A stretch of DNA of 41,017 nt. Origin: an uncultured Lachnospiraceae bacterium (GTDB lineage: Bacteria; Bacillota; Clostridia; Lachnospirales; Lachnospiraceae). Shown here piece after piece: positions 15,778-25,111 of the stretch (its first letter is position 1; each line of letters opens with the position of its first letter). Position numbers and translations under genes: made by a program. The stretch is from NCBI GenBank assembly GCA_902779355.1, contig CACZBF010000018.1, positions 1 to 41,017 on the forward strand. Reading direction: 5' to 3'. Below the pieces are notes generated by a model. The model was not told the origin of the DNA and did not search any database. It saw nothing but the letters and a program-made list of their open reading frames with translations.

Positions 15778-17286
15778 GTGAAGGAATTAGACGAGATCAA
15801 AAAGCACCTGCAGAAGGAGGCCGCGTTTGCGGATGCGTCGCGGATCGTTTCGTTTGACCAGAGCACGGTCTGCCCGGAGGACGCCGTGGAGGAGAAGAAC
15901 GAGATCATCGCGACGTTGGAGCAGCAGGCGTTTTTGCTGCGGCGCGACGAAGGGTTTTTGCGGAACGTGCGGAAGGTCTATGAGCAGAAGGAGACGCTGG
16001 ACGAGTGGGATCGCGCGATGGTGGAGCAGCTGTATCGGAATGATCTGATGGAGCGGAACATTTCCGAGGAGCGCGCGTATGAGTATTCCCTGATCGAGAA
16101 GAAGGCGTTTGTGGACTGGGTGCAGGCAAAAGAGGCGTCTGATTTTTCGCTTTTCAGGGAGTCGCTGTCTAAGGTGATCGAGATCAACCGGGAGCGAAGC
16201 GCCATGCGTGTCGTGGCCCCGGAGGAGACCTGGATCAAGGAGACGTATGACAGGCTTCTCGACAGATATGAGCGCGGGATGAACGTGGAGACAATCGACC
16301 CCTGCTTTGCGGAATGTGCGGAACGGCTATCCGCCTTGCTTTCCAGGATCAAGAACAGCAAAAAGAAGATCCGCATAGACTTCCTGTCGCGGCATGTTTC
16401 CGTGGATGCGCAGCGCAAAGTGACCGAGTATATCATGGAGCTGCAGGGGTTTGACCCGAAGAAGGGCACGTATTCCACATCGGAGCATGCGTATACGGAG
16501 AGGCTGTCTCCGCATGACATCCGGATCACCACGCATATCTATCCGGACTGTTTTCTCTCCAACCTGTACACTGTGCTGCACGAGACGGGGCACGCGCTTT
16601 TTGACCAGCGCCAGCCGGAAAAGAACAACGAATATTTCCTGTATGACGGCAAGACGTTCGGCATGCACGAGTCGGTGTCGCGGTTTTATGAAAACATCGT
16701 CGGCCGGTCGGAAGCGTTTCTCAATGCGCTTTATCCGAAGCTGAAAGAACTCATGCCGGAGGCACTTTCCGATGTGTCGCCAAGGGAACTTTACGAGGCA
16801 GCCAATCTGGTGCAGCCGTCATTGATCCGGGTAGAAGCGGATGAGGTGACCTATGCGTTCCATATTATCATCCGTTACGAGCTGGAGAAACAGATCTTTG
16901 CGGGGATGCTCACCGTGGACGCACTCCCGGCGGCATGGAACGATCTCTATGAGAAGTACCTCGGCGTACGTCCGGACAATGACAGGGACGGCGTGCTGCA
17001 GGATGTGCACTGGTCGTCGGACTTCGGGTATTTTCCGGCGTATCTCCTTGGTAATTTTTACAATGCGATGTATGTGGGCCGGATGAAGCAGGAGATCGAC
17101 TTCGACGGGGCGCTGGCGGCGGGAGATCTGACGGCGGTGAATGACTGGATGACGAAGAACGTGTTTGAAAAGGCGGACCGCCTGTCGCCGGAGGCATGGC
17201 TTTTTGCATTGACCGGACGGTCTGTGACGGCAGATGATTTTATGACGTATCTGGAAGAAAAATACGGGGCGTTGTATCAGTTATAG
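15778..17286 (+). CDS. M32-family metallocarboxypeptidase
   Basis: A 502-residue zinc carboxypeptidase (Taq/Pfu carboxypeptidase family), a cytosolic enzyme removing C-terminal residues from peptides. The zinc site is complete: H268-E269-x-x-H272 in 'VLHETGHALFDQRQ' and E298 in 'GMHESVSRFYENIVGRS'. 'DVHWSSDFGYFPAYLLGNFYNAMYV' near the C-terminus is also a family block. The length is normal for the family. Start GTG 15778 follows the purine-rich Shine-Dalgarno GGAGAAGGAGAGG (15761-15773), which begins directly after repeat A. Two HD-domain genes follow after 9 nt, so the three probably share a transcript. No promoter was found between repeat A and the gene. Confidence 0.93.
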   Translation: MKELDEIKKHLQKEAAFADASRIVSFDQSTVCPEDAVEEKNEIIATLEQQAFLLRRDEGFLRNVRKVYEQKETLDEWDRAMVEQLYRNDLMERNISEERAYEYSLIEKKAFVDWVQAKEASDFSLFRESLSKVIEINRERSAMRVVAPEETWIKETYDRLLDRYERGMNVETIDPCFAECAERLSALLSRIKNSKKKIRIDFLSRHVSVDAQRKVTEYIMELQGFDPKKGTYSTSEHAYTERLSPHDIRITTHIYPDCFLSNLYTVLHETGHALFDQRQPEKNNEYFLYDGKTFGMHESVSRFYENIVGRSEAFLNALYPKLKELMPEALSDVSPRELYEAANLVQPSLIRVEADEVTYAFHIIIRYELEKQIFAGMLTVDALPAAWNDLYEKYLGVRPDNDRDGVLQDVHWSSDFGYFPAYLLGNFYNAMYVGRMKQEIDFDGALAAGDLTAVNDWMTKNVFEKADRLSPEAWLFALTGRSVTADDFMTYLEEKYGALYQL

Positions 17287-17295
17287 GAAGAGGAT

Positions 17296-19197
17296 ATGGA
17301 TAAAGAGTCATTTCAAAAATATATCCAACGCATGACGGATATCCGCGCCCTCTCTTCGCCGGAGATGAAGGAGCTGGACGGCGCCGACAGCTACAGCAGG
17401 CGCCTGAAGGAAAACTTTCAGCGGATCGGGCATCTTGCGCGGGAAAACAGGGAGATGCTGGATCAGGTGATCTTTCCGTTGGCGGATTCGTCCGAGCTTT
17501 TGACGGAAGAAGAGATCGCAATGATCCGGGATTTCAATGATTCCCTCGTCAATTACATGGCAGTGGAAAATCTGGACGGCGCGATCATGTCGCTGCTGTC
17601 GGACCGCCTGATGCAGGATGCGGAGCGGAAGCAGGACGAGGAGTATCTGATCCAGGAGCTGCATGAGCAGGTCGTGGTCTGCCATACGTTCATGTATATG
17701 ACGAGCCGGATCGCCACGAATCAGGAGATCTGTGCGCACTTTAGGAACCGCGGTCTCGCGGCTGCAAAGCGTCTGATGACGTATCTGGACCATGAGACTT
17801 TTTCCCGCCTTTCCGACGAGTCCAAAGACCATGTGCTGATGGCGACACGCTTTTCCGCAACGCTGTACGGCTCGGCCGGCGGGACGACACCGGAGCTTGC
17901 GCATGAATGGGTGCTCGCGCTGGAAAAAGCGATGGCGGTTTATGACGATCCGTTCTATCGCAGCGAGTATCCGTCCTATGACTGGGATTATTATCTGTTC
18001 CGGACGCTGGAATATTACAGCGCGATCATGGACTATATGTACCGGACGAAGCCGGACTCCGCGGACTTAAAAAAGATCGTGGCGGCAGTGGAGCGCCAGG
18101 AAGCCTTGTATGCCGTGGATGAAGAAAAGTACAGCGAGTATTCTTCTTATCCGATGGTGCTGATCAGTTACTATCAGGCCAAGCATCTGAGCGGCGAACT
18201 TTCCGCAGAGGAGTACCGGAATAAGCTGCTGGGCCTGTACAGTGCGCGGGACCGGTCGGCGTATGATTTTGACAACCTCTTTGTCAATTTGCGGTGTCCG
18301 CTCGATACGATCCTCTCGATGGATCCGGCGCAGATGACCGAGCGTGAAAAAACCCTGCTGGGGCAGTTTTACCATGATGCGTGCGCCTATGTTTTCATGA
18401 TGCCGAACAGCGGCACGCTGAGCGAACTATTAGAACTATACACCCCGCTGCTCCTTTACTTTGTGGAGGTGCCGGGCAAGATTACGTTTGAAGAGATGGG
18501 GCTTCGGTCTCTCGCGGCATTCCACCCGCCGACGTATGTGCATTCGCGGATGGTGGCTCACCTTTCCCGCTGCATCGTAACACATCTCTTGGCGGAGGAT
18601 CCGGCGCAGTTGATCGGCGTGCTCGGCTGCAAAGATGTGGTCGAGGTGGAAGAAAGAAAGGACGAGATCCTTTCCTTTACGTTCCATGCGGCACTCTGCC
18701 ACGACTTCGGCAAACTTCCGATGATCGACACGATCTTTATCTACGGTCGGCGGCTTTTGGATTTTGAATTTGACAACATCAAACAGCACCCGGATCTGGG
18801 CACGCTGCTGCTTGGGCGCAACGAGTCCGTGAAACGTTATGTGGACGTGGCGCGCGGCCATCACCGGTGGTACGACAACAGCAAGGGCTATCCGGAGACC
18901 TTTGATACGGCAAGGAGTCCGGTCAAGACGATCATCGACATCGTGGCCTGCGCGGACTGCCTGGATGCGGCGACGGATACGATCGGCCGGAGTTATAACC
19001 GTGGAAAGACCCTGGAGGATTTCCAAAAGGAACTGGAAGAGGGCAGCGGGACCCGCTATGCGCCTTATCTTTCCAAACTTTTTCAGAAACCGGAAGTGCA
19101 GGAGGACTTGCAGTATCTCCTGTCGGAAGGCAGACAGAATAATTACAAGAACACGTACCTCCTGCTTAGGGATGTACAGGAAATGGCGGAGTCATAA
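17296..19197 (+). CDS. HD domain protein with GYP-like signature (paralogue 1)
   Basis: A 633-residue soluble protein. Residues about 1-400 are mostly helical and unrecognised. The C-terminal part is an HD-type metal-dependent phosphohydrolase domain: 'PTYVHSRMVAHLSR', H469-D470 in 'ALCHDFGK', 'QHPDLGTLLL', and H522-H523-R-W-Y-D527-N-S-K-G531-Y532-P533, a variant of the HD-GYP signature HHExxDGxGYP. It could hydrolyse a cyclic dinucleotide or another nucleotide; this is inferred from the domain only. The next gene, 3 nt downstream, is a full-length paralogue (shared 'TFEEMGL', 'LAALHPPTYVH'-type block, 'DAATD.IG.SY', 'GAGTRYAP' and 'LL.EGRQN.Y..'). The two have diverged strongly in the N-terminal half. 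Confidence 0.72.
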   Translation: MDKESFQKYIQRMTDIRALSSPEMKELDGADSYSRRLKENFQRIGHLARENREMLDQVIFPLADSSELLTEEEIAMIRDFNDSLVNYMAVENLDGAIMSLLSDRLMQDAERKQDEEYLIQELHEQVVVCHTFMYMTSRIATNQEICAHFRNRGLAAAKRLMTYLDHETFSRLSDESKDHVLMATRFSATLYGSAGGTTPELAHEWVLALEKAMAVYDDPFYRSEYPSYDWDYYLFRTLEYYSAIMDYMYRTKPDSADLKKIVAAVERQEALYAVDEEKYSEYSSYPMVLISYYQAKHLSGELSAEEYRNKLLGLYSARDRSAYDFDNLFVNLRCPLDTILSMDPAQMTEREKTLLGQFYHDACAYVFMMPNSGTLSELLELYTPLLLYFVEVPGKITFEEMGLRSLAAFHPPTYVHSRMVAHLSRCIVTHLLAEDPAQLIGVLGCKDVVEVEERKDEILSFTFHAALCHDFGKLPMIDTIFIYGRRLLDFEFDNIKQHPDLGTLLLGRNESVKRYVDVARGHHRWYDNSKGYPETFDTARSPVKTIIDIVACADCLDAATDTIGRSYNRGKTLEDFQKELEEGSGTRYAPYLSKLFQKPEVQEDLQYLLSEGRQNNYKNTYLLLRDVQEMAES

Positions 19198-19200
19198 GAC

Positions 19201-21111
19201 GTGGATTACGCAAAGATTCGGGAAGACTTAAAAGAATATGTGGACGGGATCTCCGAGATCCGCGTGCTGTCCGCTGTCCGGATGGACAAGGTGGCGGGCG
19301 CGGGCGCGTATGCCCTGAAGCTCCGCGAGGATTACCAAAAGATCGGCGTGCTCGGAGAGCGCTGCCGCCGGATCTTGGAAGAGACCTTGTATCCGCTCAT
19401 CCGCACGCCGGAGCATATGCCGGAGGAAGCGATGTTCGCGCTGCAGGAGTTTTGCGATGAGCTGCTGGAGCCGGCTTCCGGAGAGGAGCTGGATCTCTTC
19501 CTGCTCTTTGAAGTGTCGGAAAAGCTCCTGAAAGAATTCTCGTTCCGCAACCACTTTGACGGCTATGCGAAACAGCTGAACATGCATATCAGCGTGTGCT
19601 ATGCGAACGTCAACCGGACGGCGCGGCTCACGGTGGACAGGGAACTGTGCACGTTTTTCAGGGACAAGGGATTGCTGGCAGCGATGATCGCGCGTGAGAT
19701 CCTCTATGACCGCGACCGCTATGCGAGCCTGAGCCCGACGGCGCAGACCTATATCCTGCGGGCCTGCCGTTTTTACTCCGCACTCTATGATACGTTTTTT
19801 GCAGAGCCGGAAACAAATGCCGCGAGATACCAGGCCCTGATCGATGCCTGCGAGGTTTCCTCCGACCCGTTTTATCTGGAGCAGACACCGGACTATCCGT
19901 GGGAGCAGCACCGCTGCCGGTGCTTGGAGCACATGGGGCAGCTGACCGAGCGGGGAGACCGCTGGCAGTTTACGAGGGAGCAGTGCCGGGAGATCAACGG
20001 ACGCCTCGGTGAACTTAGAAAGGAATGGGAGCAGGATTCGGAGAAAGTAAAAGACATCCTGCCGGAAGTGCATTTCCGTCTGATCATGCTCCGCAACGCC
20101 TATTTTGCGGGCGAGATTGAGAAGAAGGCATATCAGGAAGGGCTGCTCAAACTCTATGAAGAATACGCGGATTACACCTACGATATGTATGCGGTGCAGC
20201 ACAACCTCCTGATCCCGACGGAGTATCTGCTGACGCTGCAGGGAGAGCGGGTCTCGGCGCGGGAAGAGACGACGATTCGGATCCTTTATGACAGGATCAT
20301 TGATTACATCCTGAAATCCGTGAACATGGATGCGTTCAACTATCTGCAGGAATACCTGATGGGCTTTCTGGAAGCATTCATTGAGATCCCCGGGACGATG
20401 ACGTTTGAAGAGATGGGGCTCTACTGTCTGGCGGCACTGCATCCGCCGACGTATGTGCATACGCTGCAGGTGGCGGAGATCAGCCGTTGCCTCATGGAGC
20501 ATCTGGGACGCCGTTTCCCGGGCGTGCTGATCGAGGAGTACGGCTATGCCGGGATCGACGCGGTGTTTGCAGATCTCCCGCATCTCATCCATGAGATCTA
20601 TCACGATGCGCTCTGCTTTGATTTCGGGAAACTCACCATGGTGGACAGCATTTTTACCTACGGGAGAGAGCTTCTCGACCATGAGAGAAAGATCATCAAA
20701 CTCCATCCAAAAGTGGGCGCGGATATGCTTGCGCGCTACAGTTCCACGAAGCACCGGGCGGCATTGGCGGAATGCCATCATCTCTGGTATGACAGGACGG
20801 CAGGATATCCTGAGGGCGCGGGCGATGTGCCCGGGATCCGAAACGCGATCCTTGCCGCGGCGGACAGCATCGATGCCGCGACCGATCCGATCGGTCATAG
20901 TTATCAGAAAACCAAGACGCTGCAGGAAGTGCTGGGAGAGATCACGGAAGGTGCCGGCACGCGCTACGCGCCGTTCCTGAAACCGCTCCTGTCAGAAAAA
21001 GCCGTGCAGGAAGATCTCGCATATCTTCTGGATGAGGGCAGACAAAACCAGTATCAGAAAGCCTACTATCTGCTTTCCGGTGTCCGCAACCGCCTGCAGA
21101 GCGACGGTTGA
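19201..21111 (+). CDS. HD-like protein lacking the HD histidine (paralogue 2)
   Basis: A 636-residue paralogue of the preceding protein, aligning over its full length. In the C-terminal domain most metal-site positions are kept ('PTYVHTLQVAEISR', 'KLHPKVGADML', 'CHHLWYDRTAGYP'), but the central HD motif reads 'ALCFDFGK': F473-D474 in place of His-Asp. HD enzymes use that His to bind metal, so this copy is probably inactive or altered, perhaps a regulatory partner of paralogue 1. Start GTG 19201 lies 3 nt after the upstream stop, implying co-translation. The N-terminal region (about 1-400) is helical and unrecognised. A likely terminator overlaps its stop codon. Confidence 0.7.
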   Translation: MDYAKIREDLKEYVDGISEIRVLSAVRMDKVAGAGAYALKLREDYQKIGVLGERCRRILEETLYPLIRTPEHMPEEAMFALQEFCDELLEPASGEELDLFLLFEVSEKLLKEFSFRNHFDGYAKQLNMHISVCYANVNRTARLTVDRELCTFFRDKGLLAAMIAREILYDRDRYASLSPTAQTYILRACRFYSALYDTFFAEPETNAARYQALIDACEVSSDPFYLEQTPDYPWEQHRCRCLEHMGQLTERGDRWQFTREQCREINGRLGELRKEWEQDSEKVKDILPEVHFRLIMLRNAYFAGEIEKKAYQEGLLKLYEEYADYTYDMYAVQHNLLIPTEYLLTLQGERVSAREETTIRILYDRIIDYILKSVNMDAFNYLQEYLMGFLEAFIEIPGTMTFEEMGLYCLAALHPPTYVHTLQVAEISRCLMEHLGRRFPGVLIEEYGYAGIDAVFADLPHLIHEIYHDALCFDFGKLTMVDSIFTYGRELLDHERKIIKLHPKVGADMLARYSSTKHRAALAECHHLWYDRTAGYPEGAGDVPGIRNAILAAADSIDAATDPIGHSYQKTKTLQEVLGEITEGAGTRYAPFLKPLLSEKAVQEDLAYLLDEGRQNQYQKAYYLLSGVRNRLQSDG

Positions 21112-21140
21112 AAAAGCATCGTGAAAAAAACCGTGTTTTT
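21104..21140 (+). terminator. Possible terminator after the HD-protein pair
   Basis: ACGGTT (21104-21109) can pair with AACCGT (21129-21134), followed by GTTTTT (21135-21140). The loop is long (about 19 nt), and an alternative small stem GAAAAA/TTTTTC exists. It is moderately convincing because a new -10 element lies 16 bases downstream. Confidence 0.4.
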
Positions 21141-21152
21141 CGCTCGCAGGAC

Positions 21153-21161
21153 TGTTATAAT
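21153..21161 (+). promoter_or_regulatory. Extended -10 promoter before the HAD-like gene
   Basis: TGTTATAAT (21153-21161) is a perfect extended -10 element. No good -35 is present at 17 bases, which extended -10 promoters can tolerate. The predicted start site is 21168, which coincides with an in-frame ATG. Confidence 0.5.
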
Positions 21162-21191
21162 AAATAGATGATCAGAAAGGGGGCAGGGGGT

Positions 21192-21704
21192 TTGAAGATT
21201 TCCTTTGATCTGGATGATGTGTTGTTTGTTTCGCCGAAGGATTACGAGACGGAGCCGCCGCTTCGTTTTCCGCTGAGCCGCCTGTTTCCGGAACGGCTCC
21301 GAAAAGGGACGGTGCAGCTCATCCATGACCTGCAGGCCGAAGGGTTTGAGGTTTGGGTGTACACCTCTTCTTTCCGGGCGGACGTCTACATCCGCAGCCT
21401 GTTCCGCCACTATGGCGTCTCTTTTGACGGGATCATCAACGGTGCCAGGCATAAAAAGGAGATCCAGGGCAACAACCCGAAGCCGCTCCCGCAGAAGATG
21501 CCGCACCAGTATCATATTTCCCTGCACATCGATGATGAGGATGCGGTGCATGCAAACGGCAAGGTATACGGCTTCCGGACGTTGAAGGTTTTCGAACCGG
21601 ATCCGGAATGGGCGGACAAGGTCATGGCGGAGGCCAAGCGGATCCGGGACCTCGAAGAGCGGGCCGCCGAAATAAGGAAACAGAAACGGGAAGAACAGGC
21701 CTAG
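21192..21704 (+). CDS. Small HAD-like hydrolase
   Basis: A protein of 170 residues from TTG 21192 (178 from ATG 21168). It opens with 'KISFDLDDVLF', the HAD motif I DxDxV, has 'VWVYTSSF' as a motif II-type T/S block, and 'HIDDEDAVH' as a probable motif IV acidic pair. This suggests a phosphatase-type HAD fold with a minimal cap; the substrate is unknown. The C-terminus is a charged helix ('AKRIRDLEERAAEIRKQKREEQ'). The TTG is preferred because AAAGGGGG (21177-21183) is well spaced before it and 'MKISFDLDD' is a natural HAD start. However, the extended -10 element predicts transcription from exactly ATG 21168, so a leaderless longer form is also possible. Confidence 0.68.
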   Translation: MKISFDLDDVLFVSPKDYETEPPLRFPLSRLFPERLRKGTVQLIHDLQAEGFEVWVYTSSFRADVYIRSLFRHYGVSFDGIINGARHKKEIQGNNPKPLPQKMPHQYHISLHIDDEDAVHANGKVYGFRTLKVFEPDPEWADKVMAEAKRIRDLEERAAEIRKQKREEQA

Positions 21705-21719
21705 CAGACAGGAGAAAAA

Positions 21720-22055
21720 ATGGAACAGGAAAAAATAGAAGCTAAGAAACAGAGCGTAGAGACCTATCTGGAAAAATACGGCGCAGTTGCTGTGGAGACC
21801 AAAAGCGAGGAGACATTCGGCCGTCGCAGGACGTATGAGCAGGGCGGCGTGTATTACCGCGTGGATGAAAACGAGATCGACGGCAGGACGTTTCTGATCG
21901 TCAGCGCAGCGGACGACCCGAAGTTTGCAAACGTCGGCGTCATGGAAGATGTGGCGGCATTTCCGGCCGATCTTTCCGAAGAGCAGATCGAAAAAGAAGT
22001 CCGCTATCTTTTGGACGTGGAGCCGTATCCGGAAAACTATCCGGATTATGATTGA
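21720..22055 (+). CDS. Unknown 111-residue acidic protein
   Basis: A real gene by its Shine-Dalgarno (AGGAG at about 21710), codon use and tight spacing on both sides (15 nt each). The protein is acidic, with a helical N-terminus ('KIEAKKQSVETYLEKYG'), a central beta-like stretch ('GVYYRVDENEIDGRTFLIVSAADDP'), and an acidic C-terminus ending 'PYPENYPDYD'. I do not recognise a family. It lies between the HAD-like gene and ispF and is probably co-transcribed with both. Confidence 0.6.
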   Translation: MEQEKIEAKKQSVETYLEKYGAVAVETKSEETFGRRRTYEQGGVYYRVDENEIDGRTFLIVSAADDPKFANVGVMEDVAAFPADLSEEQIEKEVRYLLDVEPYPENYPDYD

Positions 22056-22070
22056 GGAGGCACATGCGTC

Positions 22071-22595
22071 ATGCGGATCGGAATGGGATATGACGTGCAT
22101 AAACTTGTGCCGGACAGAAAGCTCATCCTCGGCGGCGTGGAGATCCCGCATACTTTGGGTCTGCTCGGACACTCCGATGCGGACGTGCTGACACATGCGG
22201 TGATGGATGCGCTCCTTGGCGCGGCAGGACTGCATGATATCGGCTATCATTTTCCGGACACGGATCCGGCCTATGCCGGCGCTGACAGCATCGAGCTGCT
22301 AGGCAAAGTCGGCGAGCTTTTGACGGAGCAGGGATACGCCATCGGCAACATCGATGCGACCGTGATTGCGCAGCGTCCGAAGCTGCGCCCTTATATCGAA
22401 ACCATGGAGAAACGGATGGCAGAGGCTCTGCAGATCGACGTTTCTCAGATCAATATCAAAGCCACGACCGAAGAAGGCCTTGGCTTTACGGGAAAGGAAG
22501 AAGGCATTTCCGCGCAGGCGGTGGCGCTCATCGAGAGCTTTTACGAAAGCAGCGCCGCAATGACCGGCTGCAGCGGCTGCCCGCAGAATACATAA
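22071..22595 (+). CDS. ispF: 2-C-methyl-D-erythritol 2,4-cyclodiphosphate synthase
   Basis: A 174-residue IspF, forming the cyclodiphosphate intermediate of the MEP isoprenoid pathway. Metal ligands D8 and H10 ('GMGYDVHKL') and H42 ('[10 protein letters not shown]'), with H34-S35 ('[11 protein letters not shown]'), are at the standard positions. The family signature continues with '[11 protein letters not shown]' and '[17 protein letters not shown]'. The protein carries an extra C-terminal tail, '[13 protein letters not shown]', with a CxxC pair that I would not expect in IspF. The Shine-Dalgarno GGAGG lies 11 bases before ATG 22071. ispD is not adjacent. cysE follows after 6 nt. Confidence 0.95.
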   Translation: MRIGMGYDVHKLVPDRKLILGGVEIPHTLGLLGHSDADVLTHAVMDALLGAAGLHDIGYHFPDTDPAYAGADSIELLGKVGELLTEQGYAIGNIDATVIAQRPKLRPYIETMEKRMAEALQIDVSQINIKATTEEGLGFTGKEEGISAQAVALIESFYESSAAMTGCSGCPQNT

Positions 22596-22601
22596 GACAT
22601 C

Positions 22602-23288
22602 ATGGGGTTGTTTCAGGAAATACGTGAAGAATATGAAGTGATCAGGAAACGCGACCCGGCGATCCATTCAATCCGGGAGGTTTTTTTGTACCCTTCTTTT
22701 CAGGTGATGCGCGCGTATCGCAAAGCGCACCGCGCCTATCTGAAGGGGCAGTTTTTCCGCGCGCGGTGGATCTCGCAGCGCGCAGCCAGAAAGACCAACA
22801 TTGAGATCCATCCCGGCGCCACGATCGGGAAAGGATTTTTCATTGATCACGGTACCGGCGTCATCATCGGAGAGACATCCGTGATCGGCAACAACGTGAC
22901 GCTCTATCAGGGCGTGACGCTCGGCGGTACCGGGAAAGAGACAGGGAAGCGCCATCCGACGCTGGAGGACAATGTCATGATCAGCGCGGGCGCCAAGATC
23001 CTCGGTTCCATTACGATCGGAGAAAACAGCAAGGTCGGCGCGGGATCCGTCGTGATCCGGGATGTCCCGCCCAACTGTACGGTGGTCGGTGTGCCCGGAC
23101 GTATCGTGCGCCGCAACAACAAACGGATCTGCTGCGAGGACATGGATCAGGTGGATCTGCCGGATCCGGTATGGGATGACATCTGCGTGCTGCAGAGAGA
23201 GCATTCGGAACTGGTGAACCGGATCATCGATCTCGAGCAGGAGACAAAGCAGCTACGGGAAGCGCTGGAAAAGAAAGAAGAGGAGTAA
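22602..23288 (+). CDS. cysE: Serine O-acetyltransferase
   Basis: A 228-residue enzyme making O-acetylserine from serine and acetyl-CoA, the first step of cysteine synthesis. The N-terminal helical part ('FQEIREEYEVIRKRDPAIHSIREVFLYPSFQVMRAYRKAH') precedes a left-handed beta-helix of hexapeptide repeats from about residue 65. The active-site loop is 'FIDHGTGVIIGET' with H83, followed by 'YQGVTLGGTGKETGKRHPT'. A short C-terminal coiled coil rich in Glu/Lys follows. Only 6 nt separate it from ispF and 3 nt from cysS, as in the conserved cysE-cysS pair of Bacillota. No clear Shine-Dalgarno precedes ATG 22602, so translation may depend on coupling. Confidence 0.94.
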   Translation: MGLFQEIREEYEVIRKRDPAIHSIREVFLYPSFQVMRAYRKAHRAYLKGQFFRARWISQRAARKTNIEIHPGATIGKGFFIDHGTGVIIGETSVIGNNVTLYQGVTLGGTGKETGKRHPTLEDNVMISAGAKILGSITIGENSKVGAGSVVIRDVPPNCTVVGVPGRIVRRNNKRICCEDMDQVDLPDPVWDDICVLQREHSELVNRIIDLEQETKQLREALEKKEEE

Positions 23289-23291
23289 ACT

Positions 23292-24698
23292 ATGAAGATC
23301 TATAACACGTTATCCAGGACAAAAGAAGAGTTTAAGCCGATCCGGGAGAAGAAACTGTCCATGTATGTCTGCGGTCCTACGGTCTACAATCTGATCCACA
23401 TCGGCAACGCGCGTCCGATGATCGTGTTTGACACCTTCCGGCGTTACATGGAGTACAAGGGATACGACGTCAACTACGTTTCCAACTTTACGGACGTGGA
23501 TGACAAGATCATCAAAAAGGCAAACGAGGAGGGACTTCCGGCATCCGAGATCAGCGAGCGTTATATCGAAGAATGCAAAAAGGATATGGCATCTCTCAAC
23601 GTGAAGCCGGCGACGACGCATCCGAAGGCAACCGAGGAGATCGACGGGATGATCGCGATGATCGAATCGCTGATCGAAAAAGGCTATGCCTACGCGGTGG
23701 AGGACGGCACGGTTTACTACCGCACGCGTAAGTTCAAGGATTACGGGAAGCTTTCCCATAAAAACATCGATGACCTGGAGGGCGGACACCGCGACATCAA
23801 GGTGGCCGGAGACCTCAAGGAGGATGCGCTGGATTTTGTCCTCTGGAAGCCGAAAAAAGAAGGCGAGCCCTATTGGGAATCTCCCTGGGGGCAGGGGCGG
23901 CCGGGCTGGCACATCGAGTGCTCCGTGATGAGCCGCAAATACCTCGGCGATACGATCGACATCCACGCAGGCGGAGAGGATCTGATCTTCCCGCATCACG
24001 AAAACGAGATCGCGCAATCCGAGGCCGCGAACGGCGTACCGTTTGCGAACTACTGGATGCATAATGGGTTTCTGAACATCGACCATCATAAGATGAGCAA
24101 ATCCGCCGGCAACTTTTTCACCGTGCGGGAGATCCTGGAAAAGTATGACGCGCAGGTGGTGCGCTTCTTCATGCTCTCCGCGCATTACAGGAGTCCGCTG
24201 AATTTCTCCGCGGAGCTCATGGATGCTGCGGCGGCCGGGCTGGAGCGGATCGTGACGGCGGCGGAGAATCTTTCTTACCTTTCCAAAAACGCCAAGGGCG
24301 ATCACATGACAGACAGCGAAAAAGAACTGCTTGCCGGGACAGACACCTTTGTACAGCGGTTTGAAGAAGCGATGGAGGATGACTGCAACACGGCGGACGC
24401 GGTTTCCGCAGTATTCGAGCTCGTCCGGTATTTAAACCAGAACGCTTCCTCCGACTGCTCGAAAGAATATCTGGAAGCTGCAGCGGAGCGCCTTGCGACG
24501 CTTTGCGATGTGCTCGGCATCGTGACAGAAAAAGAAGAGGTGCTCCTTGACAGCGAGATCGAGCAGCTGATCGCAGAGCGCCAGAACGCAAGAAAAGAAA
24601 AGAACTTTGCAAGAGCCGACGAGATCAGGGACGAGCTGCTCGCAAAAGGCATCATCCTCGAGGATACCAGAGAGGGCGTGAAGTGGAAGAAGGCATGA
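23292..24698 (+). CDS. cysS: Cysteinyl-tRNA synthetase
   Basis: A 468-residue class I synthetase that charges tRNA-Cys. Zinc ligand C27 is in '[19 protein letters not shown]', the HIGH-type motif is HIGN (36-39), and K267-M-S-K-S271 is in '[12 protein letters not shown]'. '[10 protein letters not shown]' and '[21 protein letters not shown]' complete the zinc and substrate site. The C-terminal region is helical, ending with '[29 protein letters not shown]', typical of the family. The length is normal. GAGGAG precedes ATG 23292. The stop overlaps the start of mrnC (ATGA). No T-box leader is present directly upstream, consistent with an internal operon position. Confidence 0.97.
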   Translation: MKIYNTLSRTKEEFKPIREKKLSMYVCGPTVYNLIHIGNARPMIVFDTFRRYMEYKGYDVNYVSNFTDVDDKIIKKANEEGLPASEISERYIEECKKDMASLNVKPATTHPKATEEIDGMIAMIESLIEKGYAYAVEDGTVYYRTRKFKDYGKLSHKNIDDLEGGHRDIKVAGDLKEDALDFVLWKPKKEGEPYWESPWGQGRPGWHIECSVMSRKYLGDTIDIHAGGEDLIFPHHENEIAQSEAANGVPFANYWMHNGFLNIDHHKMSKSAGNFFTVREILEKYDAQVVRFFMLSAHYRSPLNFSAELMDAAAAGLERIVTAAENLSYLSKNAKGDHMTDSEKELLAGTDTFVQRFEEAMEDDCNTADAVSAVFELVRYLNQNASSDCSKEYLEAAAERLATLCDVLGIVTEKEEVLLDSEIEQLIAERQNARKEKNFARADEIRDELLAKGIILEDTREGVKWKKA

Positions 24699-25111
24699 AG
24701 GGATTCGATTCCTATATCCGCGAAACGTTTGCGATCGGGGATGTCGATGTGCAAAGCTACTCACCGCTGACACTCGCGTTTATCGGGGACGGCATCTATG
24801 ATCTCGTCATCCGGACGATCGTGGTCGGCAAAGGCAATACGAAGCCGGCCAAGCTCCACCACGAGACAGCCTCCATGGTGAAGGCCGCCGCACAGGCGCG
24901 CTACATGGACGTGATCGAGCCGGAGCTGACGCCGGAAGAGGAAGCGGTCTTCAAACGCGGCCGCAATGCCAACTCCCCGACCATGGCAAAAAATGCGTCC
25001 ATGGCAGACTACCGCAGAGCCACCGGATTCGAGGCGCTGATGGGTTACCTCTACCTGACAGGCCAGGATGACCGCATGCTCGCCCTCATCCGTAAGGCAA
25101 TGGAAGGCTAG
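24695..25111 (+). CDS. mrnC: Mini-ribonuclease III
   Basis: A 138-residue catalytic RNase III domain without a double-stranded RNA-binding domain, the Mini-III type that matures 23S rRNA ends. The signature '[19 protein letters not shown]' carries the catalytic Asp, and '[16 protein letters not shown]' carries the distal Glu. '[28 protein letters not shown]' is the family's central block. ATG 24695 overlaps the cysS stop by ATGA and is preferred to the in-frame GTG at 24683. The cysS-mrnC-rlmB order matches Bacillus, except that structured repeat B begins at the base after this stop codon. Confidence 0.93.
   Translation: MKGFDSYIRETFAIGDVDVQSYSPLTLAFIGDGIYDLVIRTIVVGKGNTKPAKLHHETASMVKAAAQARYMDVIEPELTPEEEAVFKRGRNANSPTMAKNASMADYRRATGFEALMGYLYLTGQDDRMLALIRKAMEG

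Noticed and set aside
19228-20898. Minus-strand open frame of 556 codons
   Set aside because: It is the shadow of the second HD paralogue; composition is dominated by Arg, Leu and His as in other antisense frames here.
23280-23295. T-box or other leader for cysS
   Set aside because: Only 3 nt separate cysE from cysS, so there is no room for a riboswitch at this position.
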